From positions 4,261,001-4,325,000 of the forward strand of contig NZ_CP085876.1 of NCBI RefSeq assembly GCF_013284245.2: 64,000 nucleotides of DNA, written 5' to 3'. How positions within the stretch are numbered: the stretch's first letter is position 1; every line of letters starts with the position of its first letter. Of this stretch, positions 7,862 through 15,877 are shown in pieces. A model generated the notes under the pieces. The model had not been told where the DNA came from, searched no databases, and saw only the letters and a list, made by a program, of their open reading frames with translations. The stretch is from Brevibacillus sp. DP1.3A. GTDB taxonomy: Bacteria > Bacillota > Bacilli > Brevibacillales > Brevibacillaceae. The translations under genes were made by a program, and so were the position numbers.

Positions 7862-8743
7862 ATGGACTTCGAACAATTACGCGCTTTCTACACATTGGCC
7901 CAAACGAAAAATTTCACCAAGGCTGCGGAAATGCTCCACTTAGTCCAGTCTACGGTGACAATGCGAATCAAGCAACTGGAAGAAAAAGTTGGCAAACCTC
8001 TTTTCATTCGTGATAAAAGAAGTGTGGAGATTACCCAAGCGGGCTTAACTCTTTTACCGTATGCAGAGAGAATCCTCAAACTATCCCATGAAGCCCTAAA
8101 TGAAGTCGCTTCACTCCAGCCTTATGAAGACTATTTATCGATCGGTAGCTTAAACGCGATCTGGACTTCCACCCTCGAGCCGATCTTGAAAGAGTACCAC
8201 TATCGATATCCACAAATTGCGATCAGCACAAAGACAGGGCACTCGTCCGATGTCATCCAGTATTTGCTGGACAACGTGATTCAAATCGGAATCGTGTACG
8301 TCCCCCCATCCTTGCCCAACTTTGACGTTATTCCAACGTGGGATGATGAAATTGTCTTGGTATGCTGTCCTGAGAGCCCCATTGCCGCATCTACACACGT
8401 CGATTCGCGCGAGCTGCGCAATCTGCCGCTGTTGTACATGAATTGGGGCCCTCCTTTTAACGAGTGGATTAGACAGACACTGCCGCGTAATTACGTACCC
8501 AAGCTGACAGTAGACAAAGCGGAGCTCGCCATCGACCTGATCAAAGAAGGTCTCGGTGTGAGCTTGTTGACGCGCTCTACCGTCAAAGCGGAGCTTGCGG
8601 CGGGTACCTTGAAGGAACTGATCATAACAGGCAATAAGCCTCCTAAACGCTCGGCGTACATCGTCTTGCCGAAGGACAAAAAAAATAAACCCAGCGTAGA
8701 AAAATGGCTGAGTTTAATGAGTGAATTAGGATATTCCACCTAG
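7862..8743 (+). CDS. LysR-family transcriptional regulator
   Basis: The 293-residue protein has the LysR winged helix-turn-helix at residues 1-60 (MDFEQLRAFYTLAQTKNFTKAAE, then LVQSTVTMRIKQLEEKVGKPLFIRD) and a periplasmic-binding-like effector domain after about residue 90. The ATG at 7862 follows AGAGGG; the frame opens earlier at 7817 without a ribosome site. It is divergent from the MFS transporter with 134 bases between the starts, the classic layout for LysR control of a neighbour. Its inducer is not evident. The effector domain resembles the CysL/YtlI branch, but that is only an impression. Confidence 0.88.
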   Translation: MDFEQLRAFYTLAQTKNFTKAAEMLHLVQSTVTMRIKQLEEKVGKPLFIRDKRSVEITQAGLTLLPYAERILKLSHEALNEVASLQPYEDYLSIGSLNAIWTSTLEPILKEYHYRYPQIAISTKTGHSSDVIQYLLDNVIQIGIVYVPPSLPNFDVIPTWDDEIVLVCCPESPIAASTHVDSRELRNLPLLYMNWGPPFNEWIRQTLPRNYVPKLTVDKAELAIDLIKEGLGVSLLTRSTVKAELAAGTLKELIITGNKPPKRSAYIVLPKDKKNKPSVEKWLSLMSELGYST

Positions 8744-8751
8744 CTTGCTGA

Positions 8752-9420
8752 TTACCTGGAATGCGGTATGGGGTCGACGACCGTGCTTCGTCTCCCCATC
8801 CATTCTTCATAGCCAAGACGAAGAAGAAAATACCAGCACATCGACAGGAAAAAGCCGGTAAGCACATCACTTAAATAATGAACACCCAAGTACACACGGC
8901 TGAACGCGAGCAATGCTACGAAAATAAAAACCGCAGGCTGTACGAGCGACGACCATCTTTTCTCCGTAAACCATTGGGCAATCCAAAACGCAACTATGCA
9001 ATAAAAGGCTGGTCCAATCATCGCATGACCACTCGGAAACGAAAAGGACTCCGGCAGCTCAATCAGATTGACGCCACTCGGTCTAGGTCTCTCAAAGAAC
9101 CGCTTTAAAAGCTCATTCGCAACTTCACTGGCACCGAGGGAAATCAGAACAAACATTGCCTCCACACGATATTTCTTTATGTATAGGACAACGAACATGA
9201 TCACCGCTACAGGCACAAGGAACATTCCTCCGCCAAGATTAGTTACCAATCGAAAAAAAGCAGTCCCTGCATCCGAGCGAATCGACTCCGCAAATGCGAT
9301 AGCTGCTTGATCCATACCTGCCACTTTCCCTGCTACGTAGAGGGCAAACATGATTGTGGCAAGTACCGCAAACCAAAGAGCTCCGCGTACATATCCATTT
9401 TTTCTCGTTGTCTGATTCAT
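8752..9420 (-). CDS. PAP2-family membrane phosphatase
   Basis: The 222-residue protein has about six hydrophobic helices and the complete type-2 phosphatidic acid phosphatase signature: KRFFERPRP, then PSGHAM, then SRVYLGVHYLSDVLTG, with the catalytic histidines in PSGH and in SRVYLGVH. Such enzymes remove phosphate from phosphatidate, phosphatidylglycerophosphate or undecaprenyl pyrophosphate on the outer membrane face; which one cannot be told. Its ATG overlaps the stop of the preceding yqxD-like gene by 3-4 bases, so the two are translationally coupled. Confidence 0.9.
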   Translation of the reverse strand: MNQTTRKNGYVRGALWFAVLATIMFALYVAGKVAGMDQAAIAFAESIRSDAGTAFFRLVTNLGGGMFLVPVAVIMFVVLYIKKYRVEAMFVLISLGASEVANELLKRFFERPRPSGVNLIELPESFSFPSGHAMIGPAFYCIVAFWIAQWFTEKRWSSLVQPAVFIFVALLAFSRVYLGVHYLSDVLTGFFLSMCWYFLLRLGYEEWMGRRSTVVDPIPHSR

Positions 9421-9869
9421 TGTTGATCTCCTCTTTCCATCAAAAAGCGCAAGGACTCAGCAAATCGCTGATCATCTTCACGCGTGCGAGCAGCAGGCCC
9501 CTTCGTACGACCTCCCCCGCGCCGATATCTCGCTTTTTCATTTCGTTCTTCCAAATGAAACGTAATCCGTTCTGGGTCAAAAACCATCCCGTGTGGTGTC
9601 AGGGCATGGGCTCTCTTCCCAAGAATGAGCGCTGCCAGACCAATATCCTGCGTCACCACGACATCCCCTGAACTCGTTTCGTTCGCCAGCTTCATATCTA
9701 CTGCTTGAGGGCCGGCATCTACCGTTACATGATTTGCGTTGCCGATTTGATGATTATAACTGGCAAAGGTCAAACAAATCCAGTTGAGCTCCTTGCACAA
9801 TGCTTGGGCAGTTAAGAGTGCCTGGCGCGGACAGGCATCCGCATCGATAAGAACACGTCCTTTTGACAT
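9417..9869 (-). CDS. YaiI/YqxD family (UPF0178, DUF188) protein
   Basis: The 150-residue protein carries the family's N-terminal acidic motif (RVLIDADACPR, residues 4-14), DAGPQAVDMKLAN, the VVTQDIGLAAL strand and a basic C-terminal segment (RYRRGGGRTKGP). The arrangement of conserved acidic residues resembles PIN-like nucleases, but the family is uncharacterised as far as I know. The start MSKGRV at 9869 follows GGAGAT; an earlier ATG at 9890 lacks a ribosome site. It overlaps the PAP2 gene. Confidence 0.85.
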   Translation of the reverse strand: MSKGRVLIDADACPRQALLTAQALCKELNWICLTFASYNHQIGNANHVTVDAGPQAVDMKLANETSSGDVVVTQDIGLAALILGKRAHALTPHGMVFDPERITFHLEERNEKARYRRGGGRTKGPAARTREDDQRFAESLRFLMERGDQQ

Positions 9870-9938
9870 GGTATCTCCTTTCGTGTGCATTTCTCTCCCC
9901 GTACCGATTCATTTTTGGTATGATGGAGGTGGAGAGGA

Positions 9939-10265
9939 GTGAGTTTACCTTTGCGCTATCAATTTATCCATGATGAACGGCTAGGTATACGACTTCCCGT
10001 ACTGCATCTGGAATGGGAAGATTATTCGAAGGTAGAAAGAGCGGACATGTTGCTGGAATGGGAAGAAATCCGCGCGACCATTCCGGATAAAATATACCGG
10101 GTAGAGAAGGTCATCATTGAGAAAACCAAACAAATGTCCGAAGAAGAAAATTTCGTAAGATCTTGTGAATTGAACAGCGAGATCCACGAGTTGGCTAGTG
10201 TTATTAACGATCTTAATATATGGTTCCGTGTCCAGCAAGACCATGACACCAAAATCCATCAATAA
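9939..10265 (+). CDS. Hypothetical protein, 108 aa
   Basis: The GTG start is preceded by GGAGGTG. The protein is soluble, rich in acidic and basic residues and predicted largely helical after residue 30 (KVERADMLLEWEEIRATIPDKI, then a long amphipathic stretch to ASVINDLNIWF). There is no recognisable domain. It is divergent from yqxD and ends at its own terminator. Function unknown. Confidence 0.7.
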   Translation: MSLPLRYQFIHDERLGIRLPVLHLEWEDYSKVERADMLLEWEEIRATIPDKIYRVEKVIIEKTKQMSEEENFVRSCELNSEIHELASVINDLNIWFRVQQDHDTKIHQ

Positions 10266-10283
10266 TTCGTTTATAAAAAGCAA

Positions 10284-10322
10284 CAGCTCCTTGGCTTCAT
10301 TAGCCTCGGAGCTGATTTTTTT
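10284..10322 (+). terminator. Terminator after the 108-aa gene
   Basis: CAGCTCC / GGAGCTG stem with an interior GGCTtcattAGCC extension and a T-run. It is convergent with the subtilase gene. Confidence 0.75.
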
Positions 10323-10329
10323 AGGAACC

Positions 10330-11250
10330 CTATGCTTTTTTTCGCTTGCGACCAATTTCTAACGCCTTCAGCCCTGCTACATGCGGGGCAGCCATCGAAG
10401 TGCCGTTCAGCTTTTTAAACTGATTCCCCGGCCACGTAGACAAAATATCAACCCCGGGTGCCTTCATATTTACGCCCTTGCCTCTCGCACTGAACGATGC
10501 CAATTTTCCCATTTGATCAATCGCACTAACCCCTAAGACACCATCGTACCGCGCTGGATACTCCGCTTCTCCCCCTCCATTGCCTGCAGATGCTACCAAT
10601 ACGATTCCCTGCTGATGGGCCCGACCAACTGCTCTCGCCATTGCTTCGCTATATTGGGGCATGCCAAAGCTCATGTTGACAACATCCATCTTATTGGCAA
10701 TTGACCATTGCAGTGCCTGCAAAATGGTCGACAAAGATGATTGACCCTCATGATCAAAAGCACGGACGTCATATAAATGGGCCTCTGGAGAAACTCCGAC
10801 AATTCCTCTTTGGTTCATCTCAGCTACGATGATCCCTGCGACATGCGTCCCGTGTCCATTTTGTTTGCCGCGCACTAGCTGGATGCCACCCTTTATTTGA
10901 TCCTTCAAATCAAAATGATCGCGGGAGATTCCCGTATCGATGACAGCGACCTTGACGCCTGCTCCACGCCCCTTTCGCCACAATCGCTGTGCCCCCACAT
11001 ATTGCACGCCCCACGGGATTTCATCCTCCCCTTGCGCATGGACGCTTACGGTAATGTTCTCTTCCACCATCGCTTTATACCTTCGAAAAAGCTCCTCATG
11101 CTGCTCAAAAATCTTTTGTTTGACACACAAGCAAGAAAGGTCATCATAGCATCGCCATGGAAGTCTCTCGGTTTTGGTCAGAACCTTGGTTTTCAAATCT
11201 GACAGTATCTCGGTAAACGGCGTATCCCGATGAAAGCTGACAATTTTCAA
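10330..11250 (-). CDS. Subtilisin-like serine protease without signal peptide
   Basis: The 306-residue S8 peptidase has the full catalytic set: Asp105 (AVIDTGI), His133 (GHGTHVAG), oxyanion Asn224 (SAGNGGG) and Ser285 (GTSMAAPH). There is no secretion signal. Instead, residues 1-70 form a short prodomain-like region with three cysteines (C34, C40, C42), an unusual trait for subtilases. It may act inside the cell or the spore, like intracellular serine proteases, or be exported by another route. The C-terminal tail is very basic (RKRKKA). The gene is monocistronic. Confidence 0.9.
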   Translation of the reverse strand: MKIVSFHRDTPFTEILSDLKTKVLTKTERLPWRCYDDLSCLCVKQKIFEQHEELFRRYKAMVEENITVSVHAQGEDEIPWGVQYVGAQRLWRKGRGAGVKVAVIDTGISRDHFDLKDQIKGGIQLVRGKQNGHGTHVAGIIVAEMNQRGIVGVSPEAHLYDVRAFDHEGQSSLSTILQALQWSIANKMDVVNMSFGMPQYSEAMARAVGRAHQQGIVLVASAGNGGGEAEYPARYDGVLGVSAIDQMGKLASFSARGKGVNMKAPGVDILSTWPGNQFKKLNGTSMAAPHVAGLKALEIGRKRKKA

Positions 11251-11437
11251 CCCACTAGCCTCCTGTCATGCGTCGTTCTGACTCATCCTATGTCACGGCT
11301 CCCCCTATGGGTTTGGGCCATTGCACAACGTTGAGCAAAATAGGCGAATAGCGGCCTGAATCTGTCCAAGCGAACTCCCTTGCTTTTCCATATAACTGCA
11401 TATGGCAGGCGTATTCCTTTGAAAGGAGCGAAGCATC

Positions 11438-11710
11438 ATGGCGAAAGCAAAAGGAAAAGCAAAGGCAAAAGTCAAGCTCAAAGCGAAGGGCAGTCCACGT
11501 GACATACTGAAGTCCATCAACAAGAAAAGTAAGAAAAAATGGACGATGGGCGATGTGCGATCGTTGGCAAAAAACTTCTCCATGAAAGACTTGAAGGATG
11601 ACAAGAAATTAAGCGAGCTGATTAAAAAAGTCAGCAAGGCGGTCGGTGTCAACTTATCCGACCAGCAAATGTCCAGTGTAAAAAAACAAGTGCATGATCG
11701 CCTCGGATAA
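11438..11710 (+). CDS. spoVIF: Stage VI sporulation protein F-like (SpoVIF)
   Basis: The 90-residue protein combines a Lys/Ala repeat N-terminus (residues 1-20, KAKGKAKAKVKLKAKG) with a C-terminal region (about 38-90, DVRSLAKNFSMKDLKDD to VKKQVHDRLG) that resembles the SpoVIF domain. In B. subtilis, SpoVIF (YjcC) is needed for late coat maturation and acts with GerE. The ATG follows GAAAGGAG. The basic leader could bind nucleic acid or coat polymers; this is inference. A YjcZ-like micro-protein lies just beyond on the other strand, which supports a sporulation context. Confidence 0.7.
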   Translation: MAKAKGKAKAKVKLKAKGSPRDILKSINKKSKKKWTMGDVRSLAKNFSMKDLKDDKKLSELIKKVSKAVGVNLSDQQMSSVKKQVHDRLG

Positions 11711-11725
11711 GGTATGTCTCCCCTT

Positions 11726-11757
11726 GGCTTCGCCACTCTTTGGCGAAGCTTTTTTTG
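11726..11757 (+). terminator. Terminator after spoVIF
   Basis: GGCTTCGCCA / TGGCGAAGC stem with a four-base loop followed by a run of seven T. Confidence 0.85.
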
Positions 11758-11761
11758 CAAA

Positions 11762-11789
11762 ACAAAAGAGAGAGCGAAAAATCGCTCTC
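11762..11789 (-). terminator. Terminator of the minus-strand YjcZ-like gene
   Basis: GAGAGCGA / TCGCTCTC stem with A/T loop; on the minus strand it is followed by CTCTTTTGTTTT. It lies about 33 bases beyond the micro-protein stop. Confidence 0.65.
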
Positions 11790-11821
11790 CCTCCTGGCGA
11801 AGCTAATACCCTGTGTTTTCG

Positions 11822-11911
11822 TTAGTCGCAAGAGCATGCAACGATAACGAGCAATACGAACAACACCAGTATTAAAGCAAAGTCGTCAAATCCTCCGTTG
11901 AACAGACTCAT
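11822..11911 (-). CDS. yjcZ: YjcZ-family sporulation micro-protein (29 aa)
   Basis: The start at 11909-11911 is preceded by AAAGGAGGG. The 29-residue product is MSLFNGGFDDF followed by a hydrophobic helix (ALILVLFVLLVIVA) and CSCD. This glycine-rich head, FALILVLFILL-type helix and Cys-rich tail is the pattern of the tiny membrane YjcZ/YhcZ-like family of Bacillales, made in sporulation. A second, longer member lies at 46444-46551. Confidence 0.85.
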   Translation of the reverse strand: MSLFNGGFDDFALILVLFVLLVIVACSCD

Positions 11912-12039
11912 TCGCTTTCCCTCCTTTGCCAGCAACTAGTCATACTGTATGTGCGAATGCTCAAGAATGATTGGACCATCGCCTATACAAGACTGTTTTT
12001 CCTGGTTTTTTACACAGTTACTGGCAAATGGAAAGGAGA

Positions 12040-12696
12040 TTAGCTCGCTTGTCTTTCAACTGGTTCTGGCAATCCATACTGCTTTTTCATGACTTGACGC
12101 CAAAACGGAATCGTACGTTGAATCATCGGTCCCGTTAACAGCGCTATCAGTATCGTGCCGATTGACACAGGTCCACCCAAAGCAGCACCTGCAAGCAGTA
12201 CGGTTACTTCTATGATCAGTCGGACTCGCTGGATACTCCAGCCAAGACGCTCGTTCATCGCCAGCATGAAGCTGTCGCGCGGTCCTGCCCCAAGAGAAGG
12301 AGATAAATACATCCCGATCCCGACAGCCAAAACAACGACACCTGCGAGAAACATCAAGAGCCTCGCCCAAATAGATTGCAGCTCAGGAATAAAATCTAAC
12401 CATAAGATAAGATCGAGAAAAACGCCAAAGCAAATCATATTTAAGAACATTCCAAAATTAGGCTTTATTTTTGCCACCAAATAAGTGGCGAAAATGACAA
12501 CGACTCCTACGATCTGAGACCACAGGCCAATCGTTAATCCAAATGTTTTTTGCAGGCCAATGTGAAAGGTTTCCCAAGGTGCTACGCCGAGGTTTGCTTT
12601 AATGGCCAGTACTGTACCGAATGCACCAACGAACAAGCCCAGTACAAACATCATGTAGCGAACTGTGATCGACCTGTTGAACCCTCTGCCAGACAC
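12040..12696 (-). CDS. YczE/YyaS/YitT-family membrane protein
   Basis: The 218-residue integral membrane protein has about five hydrophobic helices and the YczE-type N-terminus (MMFVLGLFVGAFGTVLAIKANLGVAPWE, with the conserved LGVAPW). In B. subtilis, YczE is needed with Sfp for making some secondary metabolites; its molecular role is unknown. The motif GMYLSPSLGAGPRD in the second half is also typical. The start choice is uncertain because no strong ribosome site is visible. It is followed at its 5' side by the 74-aa gene on the same strand (27-base gap). Confidence 0.8.
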   Translation of the reverse strand: MSGRGFNRSITVRYMMFVLGLFVGAFGTVLAIKANLGVAPWETFHIGLQKTFGLTIGLWSQIVGVVVIFATYLVAKIKPNFGMFLNMICFGVFLDLILWLDFIPELQSIWARLLMFLAGVVVLAVGIGMYLSPSLGAGPRDSFMLAMNERLGWSIQRVRLIIEVTVLLAGAALGGPVSIGTILIALLTGPMIQRTIPFWRQVMKKQYGLPEPVERQAS

Positions 12697-12723
12697 GTCT
12701 CTTTCATCTCCTGACGATGTGGT

Positions 12724-12948
12724 TTACTTCCAGCCTGCAATGACTTCGTAAAAAAGCCCGTCCTTCCGGTAATACGCTTCCGATTTGGAGAAGTTCAGGT
12801 AGGTCTGTGCCTCTACAAGCTGCTCTCCCGTCAAAATGACCTGGCGTTGCTTGTTCACATCGTCTCGATATTCGACGACGAGGCTGACCTCTTCCGACTG
12901 ACAATGTTGAATGAGTTCTTCTGGTGTAGTAAAAGTAATCCGCTTCAT
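12724..12948 (-). CDS. Hypothetical protein, 74 aa
   Basis: The ATG is preceded by a very strong ribosome site (GGAGGAGGTGGGGG). The 74-residue soluble protein starts MKRITFTTPEELIQHCQ and appears mostly beta with a tyrosine-rich end (FYEVIAGWK). It sits 43 bases downstream of rnz on the same strand and may be cotranscribed with it. No family is recognised. Confidence 0.75.
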   Translation of the reverse strand: MKRITFTTPEELIQHCQSEEVSLVVEYRDDVNKQRQVILTGEQLVEAQTYLNFSKSEAYYRKDGLFYEVIAGWK

Positions 12949-12991
12949 GCTCCCCCACCTCCTCCATCGTGATCATTCATTATAGCAGGGA

Positions 12992-13948
12992 TTATGGCTT
13001 TCTCCCATCGTTTCTCTCTCGCTTTACAGAAATGCTACCAAGATCATCAGCCAGTTGGGTCGCCGGGAAAATTTGCTGCGCTTCTGCCAACAGATCCTCC
13101 ATCGAAAAATCTCCGTCTTCATCTTCATAACGTGGACTAAAGTGAGTCAGGCATAGTTCTTTCACACCCGCGTCTTTGGCAATTTGAGCCGCCTCGCGTG
13201 CTGTGGAATGCCCGCTTCTGGTCGCCAGCTCCTTGTCATGATGGGCGTAGGTCGCTTCGTGGACAAGCAAATCTGCCCCTTTTGCCAGCTCCACAACCGC
13301 TTGGCTCGGCTCCGTATCTCCACTGAAGACGATTTTGCGTCCTGGCTGCGGCTCTCCAACGAAGTCCTTCCCGTCCAGCACTCGACCATCCTCGAGTGTG
13401 ACCTGTTCTCCTCTCTTCAAGGCTCCAAATAACGGCCCTGACGGCACACCGGCCTGCTTTGCCAGTTCTACTTGAAATGCTCCTGTCTTTTCCTTTTCCA
13501 TCACGGCATAAGCAAACGAAGGCACACGATGTTTCGCCAATCGACAGCTCACCACGATCTCTTCGTCCTCGTAGATTACGCCCTCACTAACGATTTTTAT
13601 TTCCAAAGGATATTGCAAATGAACTGGACTTGCCTCCATGATAGCTCGAAAATATTGGTCGAGCCCCGGTGGTCCATACAGCTCTAACGGAGTCGGTTCG
13701 GTATTGCGCAAAGACCGGCTCGCAAGCAGTCCGATCAGACCGTACAGATGATCCCCATGCAAATGGGTGATAAAGATTTTATCCAATTGACTAATTTTCA
13801 TCGGTGCGCGTAGTAGTTGGTGCTGAGTCCCCTCTCCGCAGTCAAACAACCACCATTTACCTGCCTGTAAAAATCGCAAGCCGATCCCACTCACGTTTCT
13901 TCGCGTAGTGGGTGCACCTGATCCGGTGCCTAAAAATGTAACGATCAC
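12992..13948 (-). CDS. rnz: Ribonuclease Z
   Basis: The 318-residue metallo-beta-lactamase-fold nuclease removes 3' trailers from tRNA precursors. The N-terminus VIVTFLGTGSGAPT is typical for RNase Z, the metal motif HLHGDH lies near residues 63-68, and GDTEPS and HEATY follow in the expected order. The GTG start at 13948 follows GGAGATGG. The frame extends 20 codons upstream without a better ribosome site and those residues are not family-like. Length (about 307-320 in the family) fits. Confidence 0.93.
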   Translation of the reverse strand: MIVTFLGTGSGAPTTRRNVSGIGLRFLQAGKWWLFDCGEGTQHQLLRAPMKISQLDKIFITHLHGDHLYGLIGLLASRSLRNTEPTPLELYGPPGLDQYFRAIMEASPVHLQYPLEIKIVSEGVIYEDEEIVVSCRLAKHRVPSFAYAVMEKEKTGAFQVELAKQAGVPSGPLFGALKRGEQVTLEDGRVLDGKDFVGEPQPGRKIVFSGDTEPSQAVVELAKGADLLVHEATYAHHDKELATRSGHSTAREAAQIAKDAGVKELCLTHFSPRYEDEDGDFSMEDLLAEAQQIFPATQLADDLGSISVKRERNDGRKP

Positions 13949-14074
13949 GCTATGTCCATCTCCTTTGTGGCCTTCCCTCATCATGTGCCTGTCTCTATCT
14001 CTAGGCATTCACCCTTTTTTATCTGGGCGCATAGCCTACAACATACAAAGCCTAGCAAGGAGGGACTCCTAATC

Positions 14075-15067
14075 ATGAAACGATTTTTGGCGCTGGGGCT
14101 GGCCGCTTTTCTCGTTATGACGGCCGTCTTGACTGGCTGCTCCAGCACTCCCGAAAAAATAAGAATTGGTGAAGTGACTCGTTCTTTGTTTTACGCCCCT
14201 CAATATGTCGCACTTGAAAAAGGATTTTTCAAGGAAGAAGGTCTGGAAGTGGAGCTCTCAACCATACCCGGCGGAGATAAAGTGATGTCGGCTCTGTTAT
14301 CTGGCGGCATCGAGGTCGCGCTCGTCGGCTCCGAGACCAGCATCTACGTCTCTCAGCAAGGTGCTGCCGATCCAGTTGTCAACTTTGCGCAGCTCACGCA
14401 GACGGACGGTACCTTCCTCGTCTCCCGCAACAAAATGGATGACTTTACTTTCGACAAGCTAAAGGGCAGTGTCTTCTTGGGTCAACGTAAAGGCGGTATG
14501 CCGCAAATGGTCGGAGAGTATGTACTCAAAAAGCACAATATCAATCCGCAAGGCGACCTGGAACTCTTTCAGAATATCGAATTCAAAAATATTGCGTCTT
14601 CCTTCGCATCTGGTACCGGAGCGTATGTACAGCTGTTTGAACCGGAAGCCTCCCGCTTTGAACAGGAAGGAATCGGCCATGTCGTCGCCTCTTTTGGCAA
14701 AGAGAGCGGAACCGTTCCATACACCGTCTTCATGACAAAACAAAGCTATATCGACAGCAACGCAGCAGCTATCCAAAAGTTTACCAATGCGGTCTACAAA
14801 GGGCAACAGTGGGTTGCCAGCCACAGTGCAAAAGAAACAGCTGATGTGATTGGCAAGTACTTCGAGCAAATCGATCCAAAGATTCTGGAAATCGCTGTAC
14901 AGCGTTACCTGGAACAGGGCTCCTATGCGACAGATCCCATTCTGGACGAAAAGGAATGGAATCAGTTACAAGATATTATGGATTCCGCTGGTGAATTAAA
15001 GCAACGCGCTGATTACACCAAGCTGGTAAACACCACTTTTGCTACCCAATCCAAGGAAGGGAAATAG
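14075..15067 (+). CDS. ABC-transporter substrate-binding lipoprotein (SsuA/ThiY-like)
   Basis: The 330-residue protein has a lipoprotein signal (MKRFLALGLAAFLVMTAVLTGC, lipobox LTGC), followed by a NMT1/SsuA-type binding domain (IRIGEVTRSLFYAPQYVALEKGFFKEEGLEVE). Such domains bind sulfonates, nitrate, taurine or thiamine precursors. The start at 14075 follows AAGGAGGGA. It leads a three-gene operon with the ATPase (7-base gap) and permease. No thiamine, SAM or T-box element was seen upstream, so the substrate remains open. Confidence 0.9.
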   Translation: MKRFLALGLAAFLVMTAVLTGCSSTPEKIRIGEVTRSLFYAPQYVALEKGFFKEEGLEVELSTIPGGDKVMSALLSGGIEVALVGSETSIYVSQQGAADPVVNFAQLTQTDGTFLVSRNKMDDFTFDKLKGSVFLGQRKGGMPQMVGEYVLKKHNINPQGDLELFQNIEFKNIASSFASGTGAYVQLFEPEASRFEQEGIGHVVASFGKESGTVPYTVFMTKQSYIDSNAAAIQKFTNAVYKGQQWVASHSAKETADVIGKYFEQIDPKILEIAVQRYLEQGSYATDPILDEKEWNQLQDIMDSAGELKQRADYTKLVNTTFATQSKEGK

Positions 15068-15073
15068 GCCGTC

Positions 15074-15877
15074 ATGAAGCAGATTTCTTCTACGCCGGCA
15101 AAAATAGAACTCGGCCACGTGACCCATCTTTATTTATCCACGACCAGGGCGTTCATGGCGGTCCAAGACATTAACCTGCGCGTGGAGGAAGGCGAGTTCA
15201 TTTGTCTGGTTGGTCCCAGCGGTTGTGGAAAGACGACGCTGCTCTCACTCATTGCAGGGCTTGAGAAGCCGACAGCAGGCAAGGTGTGGATCGACGGAAG
15301 AGAAGTCAACGGAACGTCTAGGCAAGTTGGCTACATGCTTCAGCAAGATTATTTGTTCAATTGGCGGTCCATCGAAGACAACGTGTTTCTCGGACTCGAA
15401 ATCCAAGGCATCCGTTCCAAGGTAACAGAGGAGTACGCCCTTCATCTGCTAGATGAGATGGAACTGTCTGATGTACGCAAATCCTCTCCCCTGCAGCTAT
15501 CAGGCGGCATGCGGCAACGAGTTGCACTCGTCCGTACACTCGCCTGTCAACCTGATGTACTGTTGCTTGACGAACCATTTTCGGCATTGGACTACCAAAC
15601 CAAACTCAAGCTCGAAGACTTGATTTTTTCGACGCTGCGTCGGCATAAGAAAACGGCAGTGCTTGTGACACATGATCTCTCCGAATCGATCGCGATGGGC
15701 GATCGCGTCTATATCTTTTCACGCAACCCGGGACGCATCAACAGCGAGATTGTCGTACCCAACCCGATCCGGGATGCTCTGCCATTCGACGCCAGAAATC
15801 ATGATGGATTCCAAGACTTGTTCCATCGCGTGTGGAAAGAGATGGAGGTAGTGTCTGATGCAGCCAAAGGAAATTGA
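15074..15877 (+). CDS. ABC-transporter ATPase (SsuB/TauB/NrtD type)
   Basis: The 267-residue ATPase has Walker A GPSGCGKTT (near residues 47-55), the Q-loop in MLQQDYLFNWRS, signature LSGGMRQR, Walker B LLLDEPFSALD and H-loop VTHDLSES. The Q-loop context and short length put it with the sulfonate/nitrate/taurine importers. It lies 7 bases after the binding-protein gene, and its last 20 bases overlap the permease start, so the three proteins should be made together. Confidence 0.92.
   Translation: MKQISSTPAKIELGHVTHLYLSTTRAFMAVQDINLRVEEGEFICLVGPSGCGKTTLLSLIAGLEKPTAGKVWIDGREVNGTSRQVGYMLQQDYLFNWRSIEDNVFLGLEIQGIRSKVTEEYALHLLDEMELSDVRKSSPLQLSGGMRQRVALVRTLACQPDVLLLDEPFSALDYQTKLKLEDLIFSTLRRHKKTAVLVTHDLSESIAMGDRVYIFSRNPGRINSEIVVPNPIRDALPFDARNHDGFQDLFHRVWKEMEVVSDAAKGN

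Noticed and set aside
11305-11760. 151-codon minus frame opposite spoVIF
   Set aside because: It is the reverse of the Lys/Ala-rich spoVIF coding strand and the terminator; a shadow frame.
13952-14074. Possible TPP or SAM riboswitch before the SsuA/ThiY-like gene
   Set aside because: No CTGAGA/ACCTGA thi-box core and no S-box core can be found in the short leader, most of which overlaps the rnz start region.
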